IMG/VR virus record: IMGVR_UViG_3300037258_000217
Span: 1-37,749 of that record
Direction: 5' to 3' (one strand)
DNA length: 37,749 bases
DNA from: a virus
The notes below the pieces were generated by a model. The model made no database searches. It was given only the letters and a program-made list of their open reading frames with translations, and had not been told where the DNA came from. The translations under genes and the position numbers were made by a program. Of the stretch, positions 21,359 through 32,582 are shown one piece after another (within the stretch, counting starts at the first letter, position 1; each line of letters opens with the position of its first letter).

Positions 21359-21411
21359 TGTTATTATTGAAACATAAAGGTACTTGAGCCGCGCGCTCAG
21401 GTATTTTTTTT
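21359..21411 (+). promoter_or_regulatory. Compound promoter-hairpin element, copy 4 (capsid promoter)
   Basis: Extended -10 TGT-TATTAT (21359-21367), 9 bp, AAGGTA (21377-21382), hairpin ACTTGAGC / GCTCAGGT (21382-21389 with 21395-21402; one G-U pair), T-run 21404-21411. It lies 4 bases after the previous stop. The capsid gene follows at 21435 with its own GAGGA site, so this copy has the longest post-hairpin leader. Confidence 0.8.
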
Positions 21412-21434
21412 AATACATTAAGAGGATAAGACAA

Positions 21435-22526
21435 ATGGCAGGTCAAATATTTACGGACAGAGTGACAGACATTACTTATCAGTACATATTGCCGGTGCTG
21501 GTGGACAACGTATCGAACTCGAATGTCTTTACTTCCAAGGTCCTCTCGAACACAAGGGACTGGGAAGGCATTAGCTACAACATCCCCATTCAGTTAGCAT
21601 TCAGCACTACTGGTGGACCATTTAACGGCATGGACACATGGCCGACGGCAGCTACTAACAACACTCGTCAAATGACGTTCTACATCACAGGTTACGAGCA
21701 GTCGGTGGTTATCCCCGGCATTGAAGCCGCAGTAAACGGCAACACAGAGTCACAAGTCATTAAACTGTTGACCGCCAAAATGGACGAGGCCAAAATCTCG
21801 ATGGCCGACTCAATCGGTACATTGCTTTACGGTTTCGGCCTTGGCAAAGCCTTTGACGGCCTTGGCAACATTGTCGATAACGGTACGAACGCACCAACAT
21901 ACGGTGGGCTTTCCCGAACGACTTACCCGCTTCTGAAGGCAGACGTTACGCCTGTCTCAGGTGGAACGATTACCTTGGCATACCTTAGCTCAGAGTTTGA
22001 CAACGTATCGGCAGCTTCTAGCACAACTGAAAGCCCGACACTTGGTTTGACCGACAAAGCTGACTGGACACTCATCGAGGAACTCATTCAACCGATGCTG
22101 TCTGCTCGTTACGACACGACAGCAATCTCAGGCTACGACCGAGTTGATGGGAAAACTCCAATGGGAACGAGCGTTCCGATGCGCGGGACTGAGGTCCACG
22201 CTGCCGGAGGCTTCATCTCAATCAGTTGGCGCGGCCGCCCAATGGTGGCTGACGATAAAGCTCCATCCGGCACTTTCTTCTGGATTAATGAAAAATACTT
22301 GTTCTTCGCAGTCCAACGGTCTGCCGAATTGCGAGATATTTCTTCGACCGTCGAAAGCATGGAAGGTTTCTACGAAGACGTACCATTCCCAAGCGCTTTC
22401 CAGTTCCGTGACCTGATGAGTTCAATCAATCAACTTGGTCAAGTTGGTGGAGTTGTCCTCTTGGGGAACCTGATGGACGACCAACCCCGGCGCGATGGTA
22501 AACTTACGGGCATTACCGGAAATTAG
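21435..22526 (+). CDS. Major capsid protein
   Basis: 363 residues, downstream of portal and scaffold and with its own promoter and GAGGA ribosome site, as expected for the most abundant protein. The composition is that of a coat protein, with no Cys and balanced charge. It has an N-arm (QIFTDRVTDITYQYILPVLVDNV), a long helix (NTESQVIKLLTAKMDEAKISMADSIGTLLYG) like the HK97-fold spine helix, and beta-rich peripheral parts (TFFWINEKYLFFAVQRSAELR). It would build the icosahedral shell. It is a likely client of the phage GroEL. The fold is inferred by eye and by gene order. Confidence 0.85.
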   Translation: MAGQIFTDRVTDITYQYILPVLVDNVSNSNVFTSKVLSNTRDWEGISYNIPIQLAFSTTGGPFNGMDTWPTAATNNTRQMTFYITGYEQSVVIPGIEAAVNGNTESQVIKLLTAKMDEAKISMADSIGTLLYGFGLGKAFDGLGNIVDNGTNAPTYGGLSRTTYPLLKADVTPVSGGTITLAYLSSEFDNVSAASSTTESPTLGLTDKADWTLIEELIQPMLSARYDTTAISGYDRVDGKTPMGTSVPMRGTEVHAAGGFISISWRGRPMVADDKAPSGTFFWINEKYLFFAVQRSAELRDISSTVESMEGFYEDVPFPSAFQFRDLMSSINQLGQVGGVVLLGNLMDDQPRRDGKLTGITGN

Positions 22527-22546
22527 GAAAAGAGAGGAAATATATT

Positions 22547-23299
22547 ATGGAAACAGGCTTTAGAATACTCACCAGCACAGACCTTGACACCTTCACTACA
22601 ACCAGTCAAGACGAACTTGGAGCTTTGGGTATGACGGAAGATGGACGTTACTTCCGATATGTGAAGTTCGGTGGAACTTCTTCAATCGCTCCCGGCTTCG
22701 TCCTGCAAGGACCAGCTGCACCGGCCAACTCGACTGGTTTGGCGGTTACAGCAGTCGGCACCGGCGGCCAAACAACGGCAAACCTGCAAGCGGGTTCCCG
22801 TTCACTGGTTGTCACCAATAGTTCAACCGCTGTCACGCAAGACCAATTCAACTACGTTAGCCTTACTAACACCGACGGTTTGTACACCTTGAAACTAGCG
22901 GGGAACACCGCCGCCGCTGCAAGTACAGGATATGTCACCCTACAACTTCGTGACCCGCTGCCACAGAACATTACGCAGTTGGTTCCGGGGACCGATACGG
23001 CAAGCTTGGTTCTCTCAAAGTACAATGGCTGCACGCCTTCAACTACTGGGAATTCTCCGGTCGGAGCAACCGTAAACTTGGTGCCCAATAGCGGCTCGGT
23101 TACGAACTACGGCTGGGTCCAAAGTGGCGGATTGACGAAAGTCTCAGCAACTTCCGCAACCATCGGCCTTGGTGTAGCGTGTGACCTTTCTGGAACTGCC
23201 GGTTATGTCATCGTTAGTGCTGCAACCACAGGTAATATCGGTTGGGCTAAGTCCTCAGCTGCTTCAAGCGCAGCTTGGGTTGACCTTAACATTAACTAA
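22547..23299 (+). CDS. Probable capsid decoration or head-fibre protein, 250 aa
   Basis: It follows the coat gene by 20 bases with GAGAGG before the ATG. The N-terminal part (TSTDLDTFTTTSQDELGALGM, DGRYFRYVKFGG) is the kind seen in proteins encoded right after podovirus coat genes. The rest is a Ser/Thr/Gly/Val-rich all-beta domain, as in decoration proteins that bind the outer capsid. No catalytic motif. It could alternatively be a tail-needle-type protein, but the position favours the head. Confidence 0.62.
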   Translation: METGFRILTSTDLDTFTTTSQDELGALGMTEDGRYFRYVKFGGTSSIAPGFVLQGPAAPANSTGLAVTAVGTGGQTTANLQAGSRSLVVTNSSTAVTQDQFNYVSLTNTDGLYTLKLAGNTAAAASTGYVTLQLRDPLPQNITQLVPGTDTASLVLSKYNGCTPSTTGNSPVGATVNLVPNSGSVTNYGWVQSGGLTKVSATSATIGLGVACDLSGTAGYVIVSAATTGNIGWAKSSAASSAAWVDLNIN

Positions 23300-23313
23300 G
23301 AGGAGCCACAGAT

Positions 23314-23964
23314 ATGTCCACTCAAGATTTCGGACAATACAACGCAGCGGTGCGGCAGAATGGTCTCCGATTAAACGCAAATGAACCATTGGTTGCCGAG
23401 GGTAGTGCAACCTTCGGGGGCACAACCAATGCCACCGGGATTGTGACGGTAACGGGCGGAATTACATCACCCAGCACTTACAGCAATACAGTCTGGCATT
23501 CCGGTGGCACATCCCCCTTTTCTGGGGTAGCGGCGACTTCGGGAGCGTCCAACGTGTCGGTTGTCTCAACCGATACTTACGTTTGCGAGGTATTTGTTCC
23601 GATTAACTCCAAGCTAACGGGAATTTCAGTCCTCAACGGCACCGCCGCAGCTGGCGATACTTTCGTAGGACTTGCCGATAGTACAGGTAAGATTGTCGCT
23701 AAAAGCGCCACCAACGTAGCGGCGAGCGGAACAAGCACCTATCAAGCCATCCCATTCACAACGACATATAATGCGGTTGGTCCGGCAACTTACTTTATTT
23801 GCATGCAAGGCAGCTCCACTTCAGGTCGCTTCAACGCTCATACCATCGGAAACTTTGGTGCTGTTGCGGTAACATCTGAAACATACGGGACATTCTTAAC
23901 CACAGCAGCGTATAGCGCTACGGCGTTTACTTCTGCCGTTGGCCCTGTTGCTGACGTCTACTAA
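23314..23964 (+). CDS. Beta-rich structural protein, 216 aa
   Basis: AAGAGGAG precedes the ATG. It begins MSTQDFGQYNAAVRQNGLRL and continues as a Ser/Thr/Ala/Gly-rich beta protein with alternating hydrophobic strands (TYVCEVFVPINSKLTGISVL, TYFICMQGSS) that suggest a jelly-roll or immunoglobulin-like surface domain. It is likely a second decoration or fibre protein co-transcribed with the coat gene. It ends before the glycosyltransferase promoter. Confidence 0.6.
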   Translation: MSTQDFGQYNAAVRQNGLRLNANEPLVAEGSATFGGTTNATGIVTVTGGITSPSTYSNTVWHSGGTSPFSGVAATSGASNVSVVSTDTYVCEVFVPINSKLTGISVLNGTAAAGDTFVGLADSTGKIVAKSATNVAASGTSTYQAIPFTTTYNAVGPATYFICMQGSSTSGRFNAHTIGNFGAVAVTSETYGTFLTTAAYSATAFTSAVGPVADVY

Positions 23965-23989
23965 AAGCTTTAGCGCATGTTACGGTGTG

Positions 23990-24006
23990 TGATACAATGA
24001 GAGTAA
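23990..24006 (+). promoter_or_regulatory. Extended -10 promoter before the glycosyltransferase, nearly leaderless
   Basis: TG-A-TACAAT (23990-23998) lies 8 bases before the ATG at 24007. There is no AAGGTA, no hairpin and no Shine-Dalgarno; the transcript would start within two bases of the ATG. A matching -35 is not evident. Confidence 0.45.
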
Positions 24007-24612
24007 ATGCACAATATTCTCATAGGTATCTGCACAGGGGGTACTATCCGTGCCGAAACGGTTGCTGCACTAGTAGCGGCAATGGACACGTTGCGCGATA
24101 AAGGCGTCACTGTAAATTTATCGGTTCAAGTTGGCAACTTCGTTGATTACAACCGCAATCGAATAGTAACGGCTGCACTCGAACATGGGTGCAGTCATAT
24201 TATGTTCGTGGACTCCGATATGGTGTTCCCTTCAAGTGGCATCATCCGGTTACTCGACCACGACAAAGACATCGTGGGTGCAAACTACAACATGCGGGGC
24301 AATCCCAGCACGGGTGACATGGGCATGTGCACGACGAAGATGGCCGACGCCGATGGCAACCTTATCGCTGTCAATGCCGAAGACATCCCTACGCAGCTCT
24401 TTAAGTGCCATGCGCTCGGCACCGGATTTATGCTTATTAAGTCGAGCGTTTTTGCCAAACTTAAAAAACCATATTTCCAAGTTTATGAAGACCCGGACGG
24501 CACCAGCCATACCGAAGATATTAATTTCTGCGCTCATGCAGGCGAGGCAGGCTTTGGGGTGTGGTGCAGCCCCAGTATTAAGATGCAGCATATCGGCGCA
24601 TATGCTTATTAA
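24007..24612 (+). CDS. GT-A fold glycosyltransferase, 201 aa
   Basis: A Rossmann-like N-terminus (NILIGICTGGTIRAETVAAL) and the metal/nucleotide-sugar DxD motif in HIMFVDSDMVFP (Asp69, Asp71), then AxTGFMLIKxSVF-type (CHALGTGFMLIKSSVF) and a C-terminal EDINFC catalytic-type acid. These are features of GT2-like/Anp1-like transferases using a nucleotide-sugar donor. The gene lies between head and fibre genes and has no membrane anchor, so a role in glycosylating virion proteins such as the Ser/Thr-rich fibres is likelier than altering host polymers, but both are possible. Confidence 0.8.
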   Translation: MHNILIGICTGGTIRAETVAALVAAMDTLRDKGVTVNLSVQVGNFVDYNRNRIVTAALEHGCSHIMFVDSDMVFPSSGIIRLLDHDKDIVGANYNMRGNPSTGDMGMCTTKMADADGNLIAVNAEDIPTQLFKCHALGTGFMLIKSSVFAKLKKPYFQVYEDPDGTSHTEDINFCAHAGEAGFGVWCSPSIKMQHIGAYAY

Positions 24613-24622
24613 GGAGTAGGAC

Positions 24623-24862
24623 GTGGACGTAAAGAAATCATTAGAAGACACGATGAGTGACGCAGAAAAAAAGTTTCGGGAGTTTCAAGCTTCCATAAAA
24701 ACTAAGCAGGAACAAATTGCCCAAATTGAGCGAGGCATGGTGACGGATAAAGAGGAGTGCCTTAAATTGTCAGGAACATACAAAACCTGCGAGGATTTGT
24801 TGAAGGAAATGAATAGTCATGAAAAGAAGACAGTAAAGCCGGATAAAGGAGAGAAAAAATGA
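24623..24862 (+). CDS. Coiled-coil protein, 79 aa
   Basis: GTG start with AAGGAG 7 bases before it; an in-frame ATG at 24653 is the alternative. The protein is Lys/Glu-rich with one long coiled coil (residues ~5-40, DAEKKFREFQASIKTKQEQ) and two cysteines (EECLKLS, KTCEDLL). The 4-base overlap with the next gene and the position among virion genes suggest an assembly factor. No family is recognised. Confidence 0.63.
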   Translation: MDVKKSLEDTMSDAEKKFREFQASIKTKQEQIAQIERGMVTDKEECLKLSGTYKTCEDLLKEMNSHEKKTVKPDKGEKK

Positions 24863-25350
24863 GCAACGATTTTTACGGAGCTACTTCCCCCGGCTACGGC
24901 GCAGCGGCAGAAATGCACTCGCTCACATTAGGGGAAAGACTCCGAACGTATTACGAAGACACAGATTTTGTGACGGTCCAAAATACAGACATCCGCCCTA
25001 TAACCTATCAATTCGCTGCCCCCGGCGATATTGAAACTTACTCGGCCTATCCGGGAGATAAAAATACGGTCGTTAAGCGGCCGCCGTCGGTTATTACGCT
25101 TGAGCCGGGACAGACAAAACTTTGTCCGGCGTATGAAGCTGACCTAATGATTGAGAACCTCATCAAACAAATTACCTCAAGGAAGGTCGCCGACGACGTC
25201 ACGGCTGGTAAAGTGAAGCCTTGGTCAACCGCCAAATGGCTTGACCCCAATATCCAGAAAAAACTAATTGAGGAAATCTTCATCGGTAAAGAGGACGTAC
25301 TCGCAACATACAACGAGGGCCTCAATGTCGCAACTGCAAAAACAAGTTGA
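24859..25350 (+). CDS. Hypothetical protein, 163 aa
   Basis: GGAGAG lies before the ATG. It has a Tyr/Gly/Ala-rich N-terminus (SNDFYGATSPGYGAAAEM), a beta-rich middle (DFVTVQNTDIRPITYQFAAPG, SVITLEPGQTKLCPAYEADLMI) and a helical C-terminal third. The middle resembles a small barrel in which a capsid or tail ligand could bind, but no known family is recognised. It overlaps the next gene by 26 bases. A head-completion or structural role is only positional. Confidence 0.62.
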   Translation: MSNDFYGATSPGYGAAAEMHSLTLGERLRTYYEDTDFVTVQNTDIRPITYQFAAPGDIETYSAYPGDKNTVVKRPPSVITLEPGQTKLCPAYEADLMIENLIKQITSRKVADDVTAGKVKPWSTAKWLDPNIQKKLIEEIFIGKEDVLATYNEGLNVATAKTS

Positions 25351-26146
25351 CGATAACCGACAAAAAATTCTTGATGAAAGAGAAAAGTTTCTAGCTAATG
25401 CCGAGACCGCTTTCCGTCAAAAAATCGCCAAAGAGCCGGAGCTTCAACAACGGCTGGGCGTCCTTGACAGTCAACTGAAGGCAAAGCAAGCGGCCCTAGC
25501 GAGCGCTCAGGACAAAGGAGCGGATGCCGTTACGGGCGTTCGGGCGTTCATCCAGAACCTTGAGCACCAACAGGCTAACGTGGAACGGAAAATATTTGAA
25601 CTGGAGGTGAGGCTTCGTGATAAAAAGACAAAGTTGGAACAGTTAAGTACTGAAGTAAAAACCAAAAATGATGAACTTAGAGCAATTACCGTTAAGGCCC
25701 ATGACGCCAATACATATCTTGTAGACCAAGAAGATACCGTTAACAAAGCAATAGCCGACTGGAATGCACGACTGACCGAGTTGGCAAAGGAAGCAGAAGT
25801 TGAAGAAAAACGAAAGAATGTTTTGCTAACCGAAAACTTTCACTTCGAGCAAAAGAAAGCCAAGTTTGAGTCGGAACTTAACGGATTACAGGAACGGCTC
25901 GTTATTCAGGAGAAATCTATGTCTAAGAGCAAACAGGACCTTGATGATAGCCTCAAAAAAGAGCAGTTTCTAGTTAGGCAATCGCAAGCGAAACTGGACT
26001 TGACGAATAAAAAGAATGCGGCTGCGGAGAAAGGTTTTGTAATCCGTGAAAGAGCGCTTGATGCCCGCGAGAAAGCCCTTACACAACGAGATAATGACTT
26101 GCGGCAAAAGGAACGCTTCATCCAAAGCAGACTGTCGATGGTTTAA
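25325..26146 (+). CDS. Long coiled-coil protein, 273 aa
   Basis: The start at 25325 has GAGGG 7 bases upstream; the longer frame from 25268 is buried in the preceding gene. Almost the whole protein is heptad-patterned and charged (QLQKQVDDNRQKILDEREKF through ERKIFELEVRLRDKKTKLEQ to KALTQRDNDLRQKERFIQSR). The composition (Lys, Glu, Gln, Asp) points to a rod-like oligomer. It may be an assembly factor or internal scaffold-like protein; there is no sign of a tape measure, since it lacks hydrophobic segments. It ends 2 bases before promoter element 5. Confidence 0.68.
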   Translation: MSQLQKQVDDNRQKILDEREKFLANAETAFRQKIAKEPELQQRLGVLDSQLKAKQAALASAQDKGADAVTGVRAFIQNLEHQQANVERKIFELEVRLRDKKTKLEQLSTEVKTKNDELRAITVKAHDANTYLVDQEDTVNKAIADWNARLTELAKEAEVEEKRKNVLLTENFHFEQKKAKFESELNGLQERLVIQEKSMSKSKQDLDDSLKKEQFLVRQSQAKLDLTNKKNAAAEKGFVIRERALDAREKALTQRDNDLRQKERFIQSRLSMV

Positions 26147-26148
26147 CA

Positions 26149-26196
26149 TGGTAAAATATAGTAGAAGGTATTAGAGCCGCGAACGGTTCTTTTTTT
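26149..26196 (+). promoter_or_regulatory. Compound promoter-hairpin element, copy 5
   Basis: Extended -10 TGG-TAAAAT (26149-26157), 7 bp, AAGGTA (26165-26170), hairpin AGAGCCG / CGGTTCT (26173-26179 with 26184-26190) with loop CGAA as in copy 1, T-run to 26196. The ATG follows at 26201 without a local Shine-Dalgarno. It drives the first fibre genes. Confidence 0.82.
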
Positions 26197-26200
26197 ATAT

Positions 26201-28172
<1,972 letters not shown>

Positions 28173-28190
28173 GTATGGCAGTAGCGTAAT

Positions 28191-29363
28191 ATGTCTATTT
28201 CTTTCATAGGACAAGCAGCAGCGGCATCCACTTCGGTTACTACCCCTACCCATGCAATCGGGGATATTATCATCATATTCGCCTATAGGAATACTACTAC
28301 TGCTCCAACACTAGGTAGCGGATATACCAGCATAGCTACTGCTTCAGGGAACTCGAACTCGTATATCATAGGATATAAGATTGCGACTGCCACCAATGAC
28401 AGTTCGGGTACTTGGACCAGTGCCAACGTCGTAAACTGCGTGGTATACCGTGGCGTTAGCCGGATTGGGGCATCTGCCTCAGCCACTAAAGCAGCTTCCA
28501 CAACCGCCTCGATACCAACTATTACCCTTCAGCGGCAGGATAGTAACTCATGGGTCGTAGCATTCGCTGGCTCAAAACAGACTGCCGGACAAGGAACCCC
28601 ACTGGCTGGGGCAACACAGAGCCGAGGTACCCAGTCGGGCACGACTTCTGACACTATCATTGCCGACACCAACGGTGCAGTCAACACATTTTCTGCAACC
28701 ACCAGTTCAAACGGTACAAGTGTAACCTCGTCGGCTGCGTCAGTAGAACTAATCGCTATTGGCACAAGAATGGGCAGCTTCTCTGACCCCCTTACAGCTG
28801 CTTCCCTGAATGCAACTTACTGGGATAACTTTACCGGAGGTTCTGCCACGCTGAGTTACGGCCCAAGTGGGGTCACAGTGACCTTCCCAGCATCTTCCAC
28901 CAGTTCAACGGACGGTGACATTTCCACCGTCAGTCTCTATGACCTGACTAGTAGCGCGGGATATATTAATGTCACCCAGATAGCTAGTGCTGCCACCAAT
29001 GCCGACTGTAGCTTCACGATGACCGCTTCATCAGGAAATCTTGTTGCGTGGCAGACAGAAGCAGGCACACTTTATGCCCAGCACATCATTGGCGGCGTTC
29101 AGACAAACCTGTTCAGCGTCACTTTTAGCTCCACAACACATGCTTGGTGGCGCATCAGGGAGAGTGGGGGTACGAGCTACTGGGACACTTCTACCAATGG
29201 TTCTAACTGGACGAACAGATTTAGTGAGTCAAATGCGATAACTTTGAATGGTCTGACGGTGGATATAGCGGGAACTTGCTACAAAGCTGAGACCAGTCCG
29301 GGCGAGTTCACCTTCCTCAGTTTTAATACGGTCCGTAGTGGGAATATGTTCTTAGTAATGTGA
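28191..29363 (+). CDS. Tail fibre/spike protein with lectin-like C-terminus, 390 aa
   Basis: The N-terminal half (SISFIGQAAAASTSV … TIASGxxN) is a Ser/Thr/Ala-rich beta domain. The C-terminal half (from ~200) reads like a concanavalin/laminin-G lectin fold: DPLTAASLNATYWDNF, GGSATLSYG, SFTMTASSGNLVAWQ and HAWWRIRESGGTSYWDTSTN. Such domains bind sugars, so it is a good receptor-binding candidate. The stop overlaps the ATG of the GT4 gene (29360), so fibre and transferase are translated together. Confidence 0.65.
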   Translation: MSISFIGQAAAASTSVTTPTHAIGDIIIIFAYRNTTTAPTLGSGYTSIATASGNSNSYIIGYKIATATNDSSGTWTSANVVNCVVYRGVSRIGASASATKAASTTASIPTITLQRQDSNSWVVAFAGSKQTAGQGTPLAGATQSRGTQSGTTSDTIIADTNGAVNTFSATTSSNGTSVTSSAASVELIAIGTRMGSFSDPLTAASLNATYWDNFTGGSATLSYGPSGVTVTFPASSTSSTDGDISTVSLYDLTSSAGYINVTQIASAATNADCSFTMTASSGNLVAWQTEAGTLYAQHIIGGVQTNLFSVTFSSTTHAWWRIRESGGTSYWDTSTNGSNWTNRFSESNAITLNGLTVDIAGTCYKAETSPGEFTFLSFNTVRSGNMFLVM

Positions 29364-30415
29364 TGCAAAAACTAAGGCTCCATCTCATCAGCCTCCCCCA
29401 CACCGAAACCACCAAGGCATATTCGACATGCGCCTACACTGAAAAAGTCAGGAAACTATCTTCCACGATGACCAAGCATGGGCATGATGTCTTCCTCTAT
29501 GCCGGGGAGGAGAATGAAGCCGAATGTACAGAGCACATTGAGTGTATTAGTGAAGCACGCCAAGGTATGTTTGGTTTCGAGGGGCCACAGGATTATCTTA
29601 AAATTGATTTCAATTCTGATGAGCCGTGGGATTTCTTTAACCGTAATGCCATCTATGAAATGCGAAAGCGCATAAAGCCGCGCGACTTCATTTGTGTCAT
29701 TACGGGCACTCCGGCGCAAGCCATTAAAGACGCTTTTCCGGATAACATAACTGTCGAATTTGGCGTCGGTTACAGCGGCATAATGAACCCCGGCTTCCGG
29801 GTTTTTGAAAGTTATGCTTGGCGCAACTACTGCTACGGCAAATGGGATTTGGACGGAGCTTTTTTCGATGAAGTGATACCAAACTATTTCGACGTCGATG
29901 ATTTTCCCGAAGGCAAACCAAAAAACTATTACCTGTTTATCGGCCGACTGAATGCCAACAAAGGACTTAATATTGCCCAGCAAGTCTGTGACCGACTCAA
30001 GGTGCCACTTAAAGTGGCGGGTCCGGGCGAGTTTACGGGTTACGGTGAATATGTTGGTGTAGTTAATCCGAAACAGCGGGGCCAACTTATAGGGGAAGCC
30101 ATAGCAACATTTGTGCCCACAATGTATGTACCGCCATTTGAAGGCGTTCATGTGGAGTCGCAACTTTGCGGCACGCCGGTTATCACGACCGACTTTGGAG
30201 TTTTCAGTGAAACTGTAGACAACGGCTTTAACGGCTATCGCTGTAGCATGTTCCATGATTTTCTTGATGCTACGGAAAAGGTTAAAACATTGGACCGTAA
30301 AGCAATCCGCCGCCACGCCATTTCAAAATACTCTACTGAGGTGGCGGCGGTTCAGTACGAGCGGTATTTTAAAAGACTTTTGACATTATACGGAGAAGGG
30401 TTTTATGCGTTATAA
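29360..30415 (+). CDS. GT4-type (GT-B fold) glycosyltransferase, 351 aa
   Basis: The C-terminal donor domain is clear: FIGRLNANKGLNIAQQVCDR (about 193-212), VAGPGEF, and PPFEGVHVESQLCGTPVITTDFG (about 254-276), which matches the GT4 E-x-x-E/CGTPV signature, then FSETV and NGFNGYRC. The N-terminal acceptor half is variable. It would transfer a sugar from a nucleotide donor. The 4-base overlap with the lectin-like fibre, and a second (GT-A) transferase at 24007, suggest glycosylation of fibres or other virion proteins. It ends inside promoter element 6 (its TAA is part of that TATAAT). Confidence 0.85.
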   Translation: MMQKLRLHLISLPHTETTKAYSTCAYTEKVRKLSSTMTKHGHDVFLYAGEENEAECTEHIECISEARQGMFGFEGPQDYLKIDFNSDEPWDFFNRNAIYEMRKRIKPRDFICVITGTPAQAIKDAFPDNITVEFGVGYSGIMNPGFRVFESYAWRNYCYGKWDLDGAFFDEVIPNYFDVDDFPEGKPKNYYLFIGRLNANKGLNIAQQVCDRLKVPLKVAGPGEFTGYGEYVGVVNPKQRGQLIGEAIATFVPTMYVPPFEGVHVESQLCGTPVITTDFGVFSETVDNGFNGYRCSMFHDFLDATEKVKTLDRKAIRRHAISKYSTEVAAVQYERYFKRLLTLYGEGFYAL

Positions 30416-30460
30416 TAGGGACATAAGGTAGCAGAGCCAAGAACTCTGCTTTTTATTTTT
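30411..30460 (+). promoter_or_regulatory. Compound promoter-hairpin element, copy 6
   Basis: TATAAT (30411-30416; the only copy without TG), 8 bp, AAGGTA (30425-30430), hairpin AGCAGAG / CTCTGCT (30430-30436 with 30444-30450), T-rich tract to 30460. The upstream gene's stop codon TAA lies inside the TATAAT. AAGGAG (30461-30466) and the ATG at 30471 follow. Confidence 0.78.
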
Positions 30461-30470
30461 AAGGAGTATT

Positions 30471-30842
30471 ATGGCTTACACGCAATCCCCCGATAGAGCT
30501 AAAACAGAATTAACCTTTGGCGGCCTTGTTAACGACGCCAACCGTAATGCGTTGGCCGTTACCGGCAACCGTTTTGTGACGCGTGATGCTACTGCTTCAC
30601 CTGTCACTTCGCCCGTTACGTTGGGAAGTGGAACAACGACTTTGACCGTTCCGCCGAACGCAATTACGCTCACCGTAAATCCTAAAACTGCGGTTGTTAA
30701 AGTCTCTGAAGACTCAACTAATTCTGCATATTTCACCGTTCCCGTCGCCCTATCACAAGATTTTCCGGTCGCTCGGCAAGCGTATGTCTACCTCACCGGC
30801 ACCAACGATGATGCCGTGGACTTTTACTTCACCTTAGTTTAG
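30471..30842 (+). CDS. Small beta-rich structural protein, 123 aa
   Basis: AAGGAG is 4 bases before the ATG. N-terminus MAYTQSPDRAKTELTFGGLV, then alternating Val/Thr/Ala strands (TTTLTVPPNAITLTVNPKTAVVKVSED) and an acidic C-terminus. It is the first gene of a fibre operon and could be a small decoration or fibre-adaptor protein. No known motif is recognised. Confidence 0.6.
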   Translation: MAYTQSPDRAKTELTFGGLVNDANRNALAVTGNRFVTRDATASPVTSPVTLGSGTTTLTVPPNAITLTVNPKTAVVKVSEDSTNSAYFTVPVALSQDFPVARQAYVYLTGTNDDAVDFYFTLV

Positions 30843-30851
30843 GAGTAGTCA

Positions 30852-32579
30852 GTGTCAAAGATTTCGGATTATCCGGTAGTGGACTCGATGGGGAATAGCG
30901 ATTACTTCCTAATCGACACTTATCCTATTACCGAAAATTCCACCAGCATTATCACCAAAGCAAACATGCTGTCAGACATCTCCAGCGCCGTTGTAAGCGT
31001 GTTTGGGCGTACCGGAGCAATTACCGCTCAATCTGGTGACTATACGGCGGCACAAGTCAGCGCCTTGGCTTCAAGTAGCGACCTACATACCATATCGGGG
31101 GCAAACGCTACCTCTGGGAATGTTTCCATGAACTCCAACAAGATTACGAACCTGACAAACGGTGCGTCGTCAAGTGATGCCGCTGCCTTCGGGCAAATAC
31201 CTACATCCGCCGCTGGTATCGGAGGGCTATTGGCTTCCAATAACTTGAGTGACGTTGCTGATGCAGGAACTTCTTTAACAAACTTGGGGGCTGCCGCCAG
31301 CGGAACGAACGGTGACATTACTGAACTTACGGGGCTTACAACGGCGCTCTCCATTGCACAGGGAGGTACGAGTGGCACAACAGTTAGTAGTGCTTTTGAT
31401 GCCCTTAGCCCTATGACCGCAGAAGGCGACATTATCTATGGTGGTTCCAGCGGTACTGGAACTCGCCTGAGTATCGGTGATGATACTACCGTCCTAACGG
31501 GCGGCACCGACCCGTCATGGGCACAGGTAGACTTAACTTCTATGGTAACGGGAAACCTACCTGTAACTAATCTTAATTCAGGGTTGTCAGCGTCAAGTTC
31601 TACGTTTTGGCGGGGTGATGGGGCATGGGCGTCACCGGCGGGCGGCGGCGATGTAACTGGCCCCGGTAGCAGCGGAGCTAATAACGTGGCGGCCTATTAC
31701 GACACTTCAGGAACGGTGCTTGAAGACTCTGGTTTGGTATATCCCGGCTCAGCTTTTGTTGGCATAACAGACACACAGAGCCTATCAGGAAAAACGATTA
31801 CGTTTGCGAACGGACAACTGCTCCTTGGCGGTTCATCGTCTGGCACAACGACAGTACAGGCGGTTGCGGTAGCTTCGGGGGTTGTTACCATTCCATCAAC
31901 AACTGACACGCTCGCCACTTTAAGTGGTTCGGAAACCTTATCAAATAAGACGCTATCAAGTCCCGTATTGGTTGCTCCAGCACTGGGAGTGACAACGGCC
32001 ACTTCTATTAATGGGTTAAGCATTACAAGTACCACAGGGATTTTAACCCTCGCCAACGCAAAAACATTCACGGTGAACAACAGCCTAACGCTCGCCGGGA
32101 CAGACTCGACAACGATGACGTTCCCCTCGTCTTCCGGCACCGTAGCTACCTTGGCGGCAACCCAGACGTTTACAAATAAAGACCTCACCAGCTCATCAAA
32201 TGTTTTTCCAACACTATTGGTTGTTAAAATCGGCACATTCACTAGCAGCGGCAGCACTGGACACCAAGCCATCACGGGCGTTGGCTTTACTCCAGTCCTT
32301 GTAAAGTTTACCAATTTGCCGGTTTCCGGTACTTCGGCATCATCGGTGTCGATTGGAGCCATGACGACAAGTAACCAATATTGGGTAACAAGTAGTAGTA
32401 CCACGTCTGCGGTTTCTCGGTACACTGTGACAGACCACTGTTTCGGCACCATTACTGCTGGAACAAATACCATTGGCTGCGAAGCGGCATACGTCAGCAT
32501 GGACTCGGATGGCTTTACCGTAAATATTACGACTGGTGGTTCCAATTCGTTTACTTATGAGGCGTGGGGGTGGTCGTAG
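30852..32579 (+). CDS. Large tail fibre protein, 575 aa
   Basis: GTG start with GGAG upstream. The N-terminal ~95 residues ([40 protein letters not shown]) match the shaft-start pattern common in phage fibres. The middle has repeated [21 protein letters not shown]-type units, as in trimeric fibre shafts. The C-terminal ~130 residues ([36 protein letters not shown]) look like a receptor-binding head. Two NKTL units also occur in the fibre at 33114, so the two fibres are related. No cleavage or lyase motif is seen. Confidence 0.75.
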   Translation: MSKISDYPVVDSMGNSDYFLIDTYPITENSTSIITKANMLSDISSAVVSVFGRTGAITAQSGDYTAAQVSALASSSDLHTISGANATSGNVSMNSNKITNLTNGASSSDAAAFGQIPTSAAGIGGLLASNNLSDVADAGTSLTNLGAAASGTNGDITELTGLTTALSIAQGGTSGTTVSSAFDALSPMTAEGDIIYGGSSGTGTRLSIGDDTTVLTGGTDPSWAQVDLTSMVTGNLPVTNLNSGLSASSSTFWRGDGAWASPAGGGDVTGPGSSGANNVAAYYDTSGTVLEDSGLVYPGSAFVGITDTQSLSGKTITFANGQLLLGGSSSGTTTVQAVAVASGVVTIPSTTDTLATLSGSETLSNKTLSSPVLVAPALGVTTATSINGLSITSTTGILTLANAKTFTVNNSLTLAGTDSTTMTFPSSSGTVATLAATQTFTNKDLTSSSNVFPTLLVVKIGTFTSSGSTGHQAITGVGFTPVLVKFTNLPVSGTSASSVSIGAMTTSNQYWVTSSSTTSAVSRYTVTDHCFGTITAGTNTIGCEAAYVSMDSDGFTVNITTGGSNSFTYEAWGWS

Positions 32580-32582
32580 GAG

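Noticed and set aside
29456-30316. 286-codon frame antisense to the GT4 gene
   Set aside because: A long shadow frame; the sense strand has clear glycosyltransferase motifs and operon overlaps.
31697-32545. 282-codon antisense frame in the large fibre gene
   Set aside because: It arises from Thr/Ser-rich codons on the sense strand, giving a Val/Pro-rich antisense product without a start signal.
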